From: Berghia stephanieae
Lineage: Eukaryota > Mollusca > Gastropoda > Nudibranchia > Aeolidiidae
DNA: 64,000 nucleotides
Assembly (NCBI GenBank): GCA_034508935.3
Contig: CM067452.1
Location: 8,505,005-8,569,004, forward strand
Direction of reading: 5' to 3'
The position numbers and the translations under genes were made by a program. The notes below the pieces were generated by a model. That model did no database searches. It was not told where the DNA came from and saw only the letters and a list, made by a program, of their open reading frames with translations. Of the stretch, positions 35,331 through 47,567 are shown piece after piece; positions within the stretch are counted from its first letter, which is position 1, and every line of letters begins with the position of its first letter.

Positions 35331-35340
35331 TTTATATAAA

Positions 35341-35852
35341 ATCTTTTTTTAAAAAATAGATAAAATTCTTAACACAGAACGTTTCAGGCTCAAAACCCTT
35401 CTTTTTCAACCGACAAGCGAAAAGCAATTCAAACGATTTATACTTCACATAAACAATGATACTCATCAACAACTGGATATATAGAGAGATCTTTACTCCT
35501 GTCCATCAGGATGTCCTGCAAAGCCTACTGGTGTTGCAATAATTATTCGCTGTTGGCCGAAGAAAGGTTTTGAGCCTGAAACAGTGTTGTCGTATTCACT
35601 TTTGTCTAATATTTTTCAATCATATTTATCTGACTTAACATCGTTGTTGCCACTGCGGTAACTACTATCTTCCACGACAGTAAATAATATCAGTGCGTCG
35701 GGACCACTTTTTACTTCCACGTTACTTAATCAATTTAACAAACAACATTACGATGAGAGTGACTTTGTTAGCTGCAGGTGAAGGGAATGTCACACAGTTA
35801 TAATAAATATAATTTCATTAATAGAATTGATAAGGAAAGTACTATTATTATT

Positions 35853-35890
<38 letters not shown>

Positions 35891-37084
35891 AAAAGGAGAT
35901 TTCTAAAAAAAATATGTAAAAATTAGAATAATGGACATAACATAAATATTTCAGGGTCGATATCTCAGCCAGAGTGGGTTAGGGGGGGGGGGGGGGGTAA
36001 AATGACAAGACAAGCCTGCCCAATTCATTGCTCTACAGTGTGATCCCTTTGCAATGCTGTATTGTACAGGACAAAAGGGTGGACTTGATATGTGAGAATC
36101 CCGAGATTTGATTTCCCTTTGTAAAGAAAAAAGAAAAGTTAAATTAAATTAACAGATTTTATCAAATTTACTTTTCTTCAAAATGACACCCTGATTGATA
36201 ATAATAATAAAAACAAACCACTAAATATCCCTGAACGATAATAAGAATTTTTAAAAAACAAAACAATGTTACTAAATATTCCTGATCGATAATAAGAATT
36301 AAAAAAACAACTATAATAAGAATTAAAAACAAAACAAACTATGTCACTAAAAATGAATGGCCAGGGCAGGCTTAATGTCACGGATTGCATAAGGAGTGGG
36401 TGGGGGGGGGGGGGGGGGGGGGATTGGCAGATCAGAAAACATGACGCAGGGTCAAGGACAATTAATTGTGTCACTGCCATTATTATTATCATTACAAGAC
36501 ACATCAATTTTCACATTGTATATAAAAATAAATAACATTTGCAGTCCGGTAGGTTCATTTATATGTAAATATCAATTCTTTAAAAAAACATGAAAACGTT
36601 TGAAATAAATTGTTGTTTTTTAAAACAATCATCTTATAACAAGAACTCTTCCAAAATAGAAATAGATTTTTTAAAAACGAAAAACAAATAATAAATACCA
36701 TATCCCGTTATTTATCTGCTTAGAAAGAATGAGGGCAAATCAAAAACAGTGGATAAATACGTTACAATGATGAATTGGCAAGGACGTATCATATTTATAA
36801 TTGTTATTGTAATCATTACGAGCATTATCTGAAAGACAAAGAGGAGGATAAAAATGTAATAATTGTACGTAATAATACTATAAAATATTATCGTTTGAAC
36901 TCTGATCACATATAAAATGTCCCTGATACTGTTACGTGCACAAACACTGGAGTAGAAGGACAGGATTAAAACGACAGCTATCAATGGAGAAAACCCATCT
37001 TTCATTAAAGTTAAAGCCCTCTGCGATATCATTTCAAACTTTCAAAGAGTTCCATGGCAATCTTATCTAGACTCTGGTGTAACA
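35341..37084. other. Gap: Rep-R scraps and microsatellites
   Basis: Rep-R pieces at 35355-35420 (-) and 35545-35590 (+), an AAT run 35840-35890, G runs 35980-35998 and 36398-36422, and a local duplication of aataagaatt blocks at 36195-36330. No gene recognised. Confidence 0.45.
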
Positions 37085-37400
37085 CAATCTCTGTATAACA
37101 TTTATTGAAGGAAAATGCATGTAAATGTATAATATCTTTCAATACATTCCTAAACTGTGAAGAAAACATGCATAATGTATATTTCCATTACACAATAGGT
37201 TAATAAAATGTCAGGAAAACATACAAAATGTATAATTCCTTTCCACAATACATTCCTACAATGTCAGGAAAACATACAAAATGTATAATTCCTTTCCTCA
37301 ATACATTCCTACAATGTCAGGAAAACATACAAAATGTATAATTCCTTTCCACAAAATGTATGATTTCTTTACACAATACATTCTGAAAATGTCAGAAACG
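37085..37400. repeat. 53-bp minisatellite, about 5-6 units
   Basis: Units of tgtataattcctttccacaa, tacattcctacaatgtcagg, aaaacatacaaaa, diverged at the left end. Confidence 0.85.
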
Positions 37401-37739
37401 ACATTTCATTGCAAAACCCCCCCAAAAAAACAAACATAGATACTCTACAGTGATAAATCTGAGTAACAATTCCTTGACATTCCAGGGCCGTAACTTCAAT
37501 AAAAATGAAACACCCTCTCTCTCATCGGGTAAAATTGGTGACTCAAAGTGTCACAAAAACTGAAAATGCCTAAGGTGAGGCTGGCAGTCAAACGGTAAAG
37601 AAAATATGGAGGGTAAATTAAATATGATGAAATAACACAAAAAGCAACATGTACTGTCCTTGCAAATGCTCAGGAAATAGACATACCAAAACAAGCTTCG
37701 GGCAGAATGATAAGAAGCTGCCAAAAGCTGTGGACTGTG

Positions 37740-37956
37740 AAAAGCCGTGAACAAAATGAATGTAACAGCTTCGAAAAAGAGCGAACATACCAAACACGGA
37801 ACGTCTCGGGCTCAAAACCCTTCTTCAACCAAATACTTGTCTGCCATCTGTCCGAATTATAGGCGATGTTTCATTGTTTTTATTATTGGCTGATGAATGA
37901 TTTTGTGCACGAAACATTCAGTGTTTGACATTTCGGTCTTTTCCAAAGTTGTTATA

Positions 37957-38010
<54 letters not shown>
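37740..38010. repeat. Rep-R copies around a TA microsatellite
   Basis: A - copy at 37740-37830 (ggaacgtctcgggctcaaaa) and a + copy at 37870-38010 (ttggctgatgaatgattttg) with a TA run at 37957-38006. 37401-37739 shows no gene. Confidence 0.55.
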
Positions 38011-38013
<3 letters not shown>

Positions 38014-38267
38014 TGTTCACTGCTTTACTACCAGCAGAATGAGAATCGTTGTCTGTCTCCTGAGAAAAGGCAACGGGATCAAAACATGTTGATTTTTTAA
38101 AATGTGTATTGATTTGGTGTCTCCGAGTGTGTCACATTTACCCTCTTTACTTCACCGAACACACTACACAGTGTGGAGCACAACATGGAGAGAGTGAGTG
38201 TGTAGCCATTTGAGTATTTGTATTGGATAGATGGGATAGATTAGACTATTCAAGAAATAACAAGCAA

Positions 38268-38436
38268 GTACAGTGGAATCCTGATAAACCAAACACATCG
38301 CTGGACCAGAAATATTGCATTGACTTAAAGCAAGGTTGATTTTATCCATTATCCATGGAACACGTTTGGATAAAAACACCAACGATAAATTTGGGACCAA
38401 CATAAAGAAGTGTTGACTTTAAGCAGAAGTTGACGA
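38268..38436 (+). repeat. Tc1/mariner-like remnant, second copy
   Basis: Starts TACAGTGGAATCCTGATAAA; shares gggaccaac and ttaagcagaagttgac with 8338-8490. Right end unclear. Confidence 0.4.
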
Positions 38437-38499
38437 CTCATAGCAGCCACAGCTTTTCAAAAGAGCTAAATCTGGACACCCTTTGTAGAACACGGTGCT

Positions 38500-38692
38500 A
38501 TCATGACCCAAAACTATCTGGCATTTAGTAATGTATTTATGTCTTTATTGTTTTTTGTTGTTGGCTGAAGAAGGGTTTTGAGCCCGAAACGTTCCGTATT
38601 TGGTATTGTGTTCTTTTTTGAAGCTGTTATATTCATTTTTGTTTATTACATTTTACAGTCCACAGCTTCTAGCAACCAGTATCACTTTGAGT
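38500..38692 (+). repeat. Rep-R copy abutting the BTB-ZF stop codon
   Basis: Complete Rep-R from gcatttagtaatgtatttat through ggctgaagaagggttttgag to cagtccacagcttctagc. It ends within a few bases of the stop codon at 38693-38695, so it forms the gene's 3' UTR on the - strand and may supply its AATAAA (38642-38647, - strand). Confidence 0.6.
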
Positions 38693-40578
38693 TTATGTGG
38701 ACTCCACTGTATGCAAAGTCATGTGTTTGTTGAGCTCATATTTCCTGACAAACTCTTTCCCACAGATATGGCAGGCGTGAGGCCTGGCCCCGGCATGAAT
38801 GCTCTGGGTGTGGCGTTTCAGGTGATCGCTACGACTAAATCTCTTCCCGCAGACCCAACAAGGGTACGGCTTTAGACCGGAATGGGTGGCCAGATGGCGC
38901 TTGAGGTGAATATTTTTAGCAAAAGTCTGCCCACAACTGGGGCAGGTGAACGGTTTTTCGATGCCGTTTGGGCAGACGTGAACTTTGAGATCGGGGGCGC
39001 GGGCGAAAGTCTCGTTACAAAACTGGCATGGGTAGGACCGAGCTGATGGAGAATGAGAACGCATGTGTGCGAACAAGGCCGACTGGTGAGAGTAAACGCG
39101 GTTACAAACGGTGCAAGGAAAACCCTGTTTAGGTTGCCCTGTCGTTGATTTTTTCTTTCCACTACTTGTACTTGGGGGAGGATGAGGAGGGAGGTGAGAG
39201 GTCAATGAGGATGTCGGGGTGGAGGAGGCATTCGTATTGGGAGGGGATGATGGGAAAGAGAAAATCGATGACGGGGAAGACGCGGAGGAGATATCGTGAG
39301 AAGAGGCCAACCCTACGCCTCCGTTTAACGCGTTCTGAGTTCTGGCAGCAGCCACGGAAGAAAACACAGCAGTTCCGTTGTTGTTTTTGTTGCTGTTATT
39401 ATTAGCCAATGAGGACTGGGCGGCAATAGCAGACGCGGATAATGAATGGTGATGAAGATATGAATTATAATTTTGTAGATGTATCGTCGGATCTCTTCCA
39501 CCAGTTCCCGAGGGAACAGCAGATGGTAATTCTTGAACTGGAGACTGTCTCGGTATCAAATCAGCAAAGCTTCCACTACCGCCTGCCGCAGCTTTCATCG
39601 CAGCCAGAGTTGCGGCTGACATATCCATCATCGGACTCCCTGACAGGAAGTGGCTGTAATTGTAATAAGGTGGAAATCCCAGAACAGACGAAGAAGCAGA
39701 GGATGGTGGACGGTTGTGTAAAGGATGATTCATCGGTTGAGTCATAAACTGGGCAGAAGAGGTGGAGATTGAAGACGACGACAAAGAGGACAGATTGTTA
39801 CTGGATGAAAACTCCATTGAGGATTTACTCATATCCAGAGGACCTTCTTCCATCTCCTCATCCACCCTGTCTACATTCACTTCCTTCTCCTCTTCTTCCA
39901 CGTCTTCTTTAATCGTTTCCTTCTTGTCAGCAGAGTTTTCGGATCCATTCCTGGCCGAGTACGACTGTACTTTCTCCTTGGAAAGACTGGTTTGAGGTCT
40001 GGGACATGGGCTGCCGTTGGTGTGATAAACTAAACACGTCGGGCAAAAGTTTGGACCTTGAGCAAGACACCACTGAGCAAATTTGTTGCATTGGTTGAGA
40101 TAGCTTGAGAGAAAATCGCTAGAAGCCAAGCCTTGGGTTCCTGGTGGGACAAAACTACCCGAAGCGAAGAAGGATTGAGTTTTCCAATCAGTGTCATCAT
40201 TGCCACTGCTAACTTCAGTCTTAGAAAGTCGTTCCTGTTTTATTAAACTCTCTGGACTGGTGCTTGAATCCTGGACACGATCTCTGGCCGTATCGATGAC
40301 ATTGTGCGGTTTAAAATTTTGATTCAGAGTAAATTTGTTGTTCAACAAACGATCCAAATCTAACTGTCGCTTCCTGTTTGTTGAAATGACTTCCTTTTCA
40401 TCCTGGGTCAAAAAATCTCCTCCAAATGGCGCTTTGATTTCCAAATCCCCTGGAATTTTCACTGGATCCGCCGAATCTCTTCTCACAAGTCTTATCATAT
40501 CTGTCTCTCCATCAGCCTTTTGGGTAGCCCTAAACGCTGATCCAGATTTGATCATGGACTCCCCAAACGTTCCCTGGC
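38693..40578 (-). CDS. BTB-ZF exon 6: five C-terminal zinc fingers
   Basis: Open for 628 codons to stop TAA at 38693-38695. Counting from the Met at 40555: an acidic patch (EEEEKEVNVDRVDEEMEEG), then PLDMS, resembling the PxDLS motif that binds the co-repressor CtBP; a Cys-rich piece (NFCPTCLVYHTNGSPC); Ser/Asn-rich linkers; then from about residue 479 five fingers. Their starts are FPCTVC, YPCQFC, FTCPSC, YPCWVC and HACHIC. Finger 2 ends H-x-C (KVHVC), so it is C2HC. Linkers SGLKPYPC and AGARPHAC are TGEKPY-like, typical of DNA-binding arrays. Acceptor ttttag at 40579-40584. No frame break is seen here. Confidence 0.9.
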
Positions 40579-43500
40579 CTAAAAGATTACTCGGATATGG
40601 CCAAGAGTAGACGCGACGCCCATGGCACTGGGATGAATATCCTTACCAGGACTCAACCTTGACAGTGACTGAGTCAATTTAGATTGATGGTATGAAGAAA
40701 TATATTAGACGATGAAAGCAGGTCTTGCTCGTCGTCCATGTTATCCCCCTTGTTGATTTTAGCCGTGTTGATTCCGTGGTCCAGGACCCAATGCTGACAC
40801 AGTTGCTTCCTTTCCCAGAATGACTTGCCACAAATCTGGCAGCGTTGCTGCGGTCTGAGATGCTGAAGAGATGAAGACGAAGATGAAGAAGACACTATAA
40901 CAGCTGATGAAAATCCAGCCGAGGATGAAGCGTACCTGTTTTTGCTTTGCCAGCCGTGCAAATCGGATGATTTTCTCGTTTTAAAATGGCTCTCTGTTGA
41001 ATTAATACCGGAAGACGTCGATAAAATGTCGGGGAAAGAAGACGAGTGATTCTCAAATTTACCACGACTTTCAGAGTTGATAGTTGAAACTACATCAAGT
41101 TGGGAGATAAAATCACGGTTTTTTGGCCAGGTATGTCGTCTTTTTGAAATCTATTGTCTCCCCTACCTATGGCGTTATTGTTATCATCATTTGTACAAAT
41201 CGTGCCGTCTCCATCATCATTGTTCCTCGGCATTCCGATCTGGTTCGTAGAGTTCAGTGCTATTACTTCTCACCAAGGAAACAAGTTCTCAACTGGACTC
41301 TCTTCCTTTTCTATCAAACTCGTTTCATTCTCCAGATTGTTCAAGGGCTTACTCATGCCAGTATCATTGCATTTGTCACCTTTTGAGACTCGCTCGCAAA
41401 CATTATTTCCGCCTACGGTAACCATTTCCTTATTTTCTAAACTTTCACCGAGTGACGGAATAATCAACTTACTCGCTTTACCATCACTACTAAAACTTTC
41501 CATTTCATCGTCACCAATTTTACGTTTCCTTGAATCTTTATCACATCTCCTCTCACCGTCACCATCAATTTTCTCATCTGCCAATTCATCCATATCACCC
41601 CTTCACAATCCCGTCACCCTTCCCATCACCCATAGATTTCCCCCTTCCCATCAACCCCTCCCTCAGGCTATCACCGCTGGCACTGCCAACCATCCTAGCC
41701 GATTCCCCGCACTCGTTCTGGTGCGACACCAAATCCTCTTGGCAGTCGAAATCGTCCCCACAGGAAATACATATGAATTCACGGCTGGCTCCAACACCGA
41801 ATCCAGACGCACTTTTGGACAAGACAACAGCTTCCTCTTCCTCTATATTACCCGTTACTCTCCCTTTGACTTCACGGTTGTAATCTGTACCCAGGGATGC
41901 CGTTGGCTTTCCAAAGCCAGTCGTTGAATAACCTCCCTTGGAAGACGACTTTCCATCTCGGTTGGTATCAAAATCCCCTTTTATTCGAAGATCTGAGTGA
42001 AAAACAAAAATCAATACATCAATCAAATTCTGAGTAGAACTGAAGAAAGAAAAAAATAAACAAAGCTTTTGATTTTGGTGCCAAGTTCATCTCAGGACTC
42101 AATGATGATATAAGACAGCAGCTCATGTTTGGTTTATGGGAAGTCATTATTTTTGTATGGTGAATGTAAGAAAATCAAGAATAGGTTAAAGAAACAAAAC
42201 AAAAAAAAAACCCAAAAAACAAAGAAAGAATTGTAGGCTTGAAGAATTTCCTACCATTTCACAATGATGCTGGCCAAGAATAGTATAAAATCATTAATAA
42301 TGCTTCTTTAGTCGTCATTTGAACATTAGTGTGTACTTTAGATCTAAACTTACTTATCATTATCAACATCAGTATTATTATTACTATTATTATCATCATT
42401 ACTAATACTATTATTAATTCTATTTCTATCATTATTATAAGCATCATTATTAATATTATTATTATTTCTATTATTATTATAATCATCATCATTATTTCTA
42501 ATATAATTAACATTATTATTATTATTATCATTCATTTTAAAATTATTATTATTACCATTTTTAAAATGATTATTATTATTACCATTATTATCATCAATCT
42601 TTTCATAATAATCATCATTTTCATCATCATCACAGCCTACCTGTTTCCTTGGTACTACCAAAGTGGTTTAGATACGGTGCAATGCTAGGGAATACGTCCA
42701 GGAGCTGAAAGAATCAAAACAATGTCAAAATTAGATTGAAACAGTATTTTGAGAACAACGAAGAGCTTCATTGGCTACCTGTTGAGAAGCGAATAATTTA
42801 TACAATTGCTACCCTGGCCTATAACAGTGCTGATGGTGCCAAAAACTGAAAAGGGAGGAAAATATTGAATGGTTGCCTTTAAGCCCCACTATTTTTACAG
42901 CATTCACCCCCCCTCCCCCCACGGACACACACACACACACACATACGCACACATTTTTAGAGCAATGGAGATGATAGACTATCATTGAAACTCTAGCTAA
43001 CTTCTAGAGAGTGGGAAACTGCACCTATTTGTTCCACCACACATCAAATCTCTCACTGCCAGTATATTTGATTGAGGGAAATATAACTTTTCGAAAAAGA
43101 GGAAATTCCTCCTCTGACTCAAAAATCGCGGATTTCCGCGGATCCGAGGAAAACCATCAGCATTGTTATAAATCTTTACTCACTGGGACCCCGTTGTATA
43201 TTAACAATCTCTTGAAGGTATATACTCCAACAAGAACCTTGAGATCGAGTGATGACAAGCTCAAATAGGTGAGTCCAAAGGTACTTCATAGGCTTGGCAC
43301 TCAATCGTTTCAATTTGCCGCATCTCAATATTGGAATTTCCTACCAGCATCCCTTAGGTCATCCCCATCCCTTCAATTTTTAAAAACTCAACTAAAAACC
43401 CATTTGTTTCAAATGTCATTAATTGATGATATGTTTGTTTGTGTATTTGTATATTTCAATGGTATCAATGGAAAGCACTTGGTGCCTGTTTAGATGGGGT

Positions 43501-46500
43501 AAATCGCTATAACAAGTGCTATTTATTATAAGAACATAGAGTGCCTAAACCTCTGTCTCAGTTAAATCGATCAGAAAACATTAATTTCTTCTTTTCTTTT
43601 TCTTTTTATAAATGTTAAAATAGGAGCAAAAATATGCGTTAGGAAAATCATAAGATTAGGATTAACAATTTTAAAAAAAATTGAGCTTTTATACAGCACA
43701 ATATCCACTAAATGTGCTCAAAGCGCTTTACAAGGATTAACAATACAAGGGTGGAACTCCCCAAGGTCAATTTCAAAGTAAAATTTAATGTATTAACATC
43801 ACAAAAATGTAACAGTGAAAAGGTAGTGATTTAACATTGATTGAAAACTATCAATTGAGTTTGATTCTCTTATCCTTCTGGGCAGGTCATTCCACAACAC
43901 AAGGGTCCCAGTGTGGTCAAAGGAACAGCCGCCATACAATTTATAATTTATAATCATTTCAAAGAATAAGCTTCAATTTGTCTGTCGAAGATCGTAAAGT
44001 CATATTTGGTACATAAATTTCTAGCATGCTTTTGATGTAGTCGGGTGCTTCATCATTTAGGCTTCTAAAACAAAATAGAGCAATCTTAAAAATGAATCTT
44101 TCCTTGACAGGCAGCCAGTGCAGCTCATACAGAATAGGCAGGAGTGTGCCAATCTCTTTTGTCTTGTCACTAAATTAGCTGTATTATTCTGTACGACCTC
44201 CAGGGGCGAGATTTTATCATGGCTTATGTGAGATAAAAGATCGTTGCAATAGTCTAGACGTGACAAAATAAAAAGTTGTGATGAATTTTCATAGCTGCAT
44301 CTTTAGAAAGGAAATCTCAAATCTAAAAAGAAATTTATGATTTATTTATCTTGCACACAAAAAAGATGCTCGTTGAACATCTTGTTGCATAAATCTATGA
44401 GGCAACGTTACCTGTGAGAAGACTCCATCTTGGCGGATGGCCCTATCCACATCCATCCAGACCGTGGCCAATTTGGCCATAGTGGCGGGGTCGACGTCGT
44501 GCAGGGCTAAAACCGAAAGAAGACTGTAGAGTTCTGGGGTTGCCAGAGAGGTCAATCCTTGACTGATGCAAGCCTGGAGATTTCAAAGACAGAAATAAAT
44601 CATCATCATGCTTTAACCCTACTAGAGGTAAGTGAGTGGAGCAGGCACTTATGTTGATAAGAACATGAAATGAAGTGAGTAGGAAAGTTCCAGAAGATAA
44701 TAGAGAATAAAAACTTTGCTGAAGCAATGGGGGCTCGAACCAGCAAAGTTTTCATTCTCTATTGTCTTCTACGGAATTGAAAAGATTGTACTTACGGGTA
44801 AAGTTGCTGGGAAGAAAGGAAGAGGGAGACAGAGGATAGATTACATTGACAATCTGAACAGATGGATTGGTGGAGGAGGAACAGGAATCGAGCTGTTGAG
44901 AAGATCTGAGGACAGATATGGTTGGAGGACATGATCGCCGATGTCTGCAACAGGCCTGGCACTTGATGATGATTGTCTTCTGGCACTTTCCTACTCACTC
45001 CGTTTCTTGTTACTAACCCTAGAGGTAGCAGTCCTTCAGAGCCATTAGGCCCATGGAGCTCGAGTTTATCCTGATTTCCATAGCATGAAATGGACAATAG
45101 CAATTGCTTACTAACCTTTGGATAGGACACTAGTCTATCGCAAAGTACTTTCTGCCAGATCTTATAGGCCCAGCTTCCCAATCTCTGCTGGGTGGACAGG
45201 AGGGATCAGAGAAAAATCTCAACTACACACAGGATCTATCTCGGTCTATCTTGTGGTATGACACTCGTTTTCGGATCGGAAGGTCCTGCATTAGGGACTC
45301 GCTCTGCTCATAGTTGAGTCCTTGGAAAAGACTCTTTACTCACATTCTCTCACCGTACTCGGGTATAAAATGAGTACCTGGCCGTTAACAACGTTGTCTC
45401 TGTCTGAAAAGATTAACTGTAATTTCACCTAACACGCGTCATGTCTCTTTCCACTCGTTACACGTTGCTATTGGTCAGGGATCATTTGCAAAGTGCTTTG
45501 TTGTTTTTTGTTTTTAAGGGTTTTACGGCGCTTGCAACACATTTAGGTTATATCAGCGCCAGTAAAAAGGAAGAAAATGGGATAGTAAAAAGTTATAGAA
45601 TTACAATAAAAGCACCCAAGAAAAAGTAAGACATAGGAGAACTGGGAACAAATAGGGATCAGATGTAGATTCCAAGAGCAGACCACCAATGCACTTAGTT
45701 TGAGATCACCTAAAAGTCTCATCCAGACACAAGCACAGGTCCCAACTAAGAGGAATACACTCAAATGTTTACCAATCATTTAATATAATATGTAAACTCA
45801 ACATAATACAATGCATAACAGAGAGATGATTTACAAGGAAAAAAATATAATTTCCCAAAACTATAACTATACATTCGACTGTTTCCCTCCCAGCCAAGGA
45901 GCTCCGGCAAGGATCAGGACAAAACTAAGTAATCTCATTCCAAGACAATGACAGGAAACAATTGGGAAACGGGTATGGGGGGATAGAAGACACAGCATGT
46001 ACCTCCCTGTCCACTATGGGAGGTCAGGATCCCCACCCAGGCAAAGTGCTTTCAGCATGTTTAGAAGATATTGCGCTCTATAAAAACTAAATTTATCTTT
46101 TATTTTTAACCATTGAGAAACTATTTCTGCTATTCTTTTGGAGGCTATTGGTTCATTTTACATTATTCAAATCAGTGCTGATGGTGACAAAAAGGGAAAA
46201 AGGAGGAAAATTCTGAATGGTTTTCTTTACGCCACATTTTTACTTCACCAACCCCCATTTTTAGAGCCATTGAGATGATAAACTACTCTAGCTATCTTCT
46301 GGATAGTGGGGAAGCTGCACCAGTTTGTTCCACCACACATCAAATCTCTCAAAGCCAGAAAATTTGATTGAGGAAAATGTCATTTTTTAAAAGGAGAAAA
46401 TTCCTCCTCTGACACAAAAATCGCGCATTTCCGCGGATCCGAGGAAAACCATCAGCACTGTCACATCACAAAAACTGATGAAAACGATTTTTCCCCTTAA

Positions 46501-47536
46501 TTTTTCCAAATAACTTATTATTATTAAAAGGGTGATTTAAGCCTACGAACTTTTTAATACCCCAAGGACTTAAATTGAATCATAAATAAACCAGGAATTG
46601 ATTATTTTCTTTATCAAGCATTATTTTGAATGTCTACGAAAGAAACATTTTTCGTTTCATACTTGATACTGTTCCAAAGTTTTATAGTTCTGTTAATATA
46701 GAAAAAATCCCCTTATGCCAGTATTGTATCTGTGAATAAAGATTTTAAACCAGTCTCCTATGGTAAATTTTGTACTCGAATATATGGAGCATTTTTGAGA
46801 TGAATGAGACGAAAACGACCTTTTGGAGAAGCCTCATATGCACTTGCTTAAGATAAGATAAGATAACATATATTTATTGATCCTGAATGGAAATTATCAT
46901 TTACACATCATTCATCTTTATATTAGCACAGATTTATACACTGTCATGAACTAATTGATGAAAATACGAAGATAATTAAAAGCAAAATAAACGTCAAATA
47001 TAATAAAATATTCATAAAATATACAGCAGTTACAATTATTGTGGGGGAAATCGTTTGAGACCTTTTATAAGAGAAATGGGACAAAGAAAAGTTACAATCT
47101 GGACTCACCTGGTCAATATTTTCCAATAAATACCGCACACAATTCTCCTCCAACTGTGGACAGTGCACTTTGGCCGCCAGCCTCAGGGACAAAATACAAT
47201 TGGTTGTGTCCAAACCTGCCACCAGGAACTCGCAGCAAAAGGAGCAGATTTCTGGCAGTTGGAATTTGATGGACGCGGCCAGCAGGGGCCATACCGTGTC
47301 ATCGTCCAAGGAGATGGCAGACGTGTAGCAAAATTCAATTATTTTTAAGGCAGCTATTTCATCAATATTGTTGAGTTGGACTTCGTTGTTGCTTTCTTGG
47401 TGTGGTTGAGAGTGGAGTTGTAACATCTGATGGGAATTGAAAAATGGTTCATGATAATAATAATAATAAAAATATACCCCTATCTTTTTTTTTTTTGGTC
47501 AATCATTTAATAATAATAATAAATAATAATAATATA

Positions 47537-47567
<31 letters not shown>

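Noticed and set aside
40579-40646. Frameshift instead of a short intron
   Set aside because: Canonical GTAAGG donor and TTTTAG acceptor join the frames exactly in phase 1.
41154-41927. 257-codon frame on the + strand
   Set aside because: Antisense to BTB-ZF exon 5; no domain, and the - strand carries zinc fingers and matching splice phases.
42259-42688. Ile-rich and Asn-rich proteins
   Set aside because: ATT/ATC microsatellite translated on both strands; only the small exon 42641-42704 is real.
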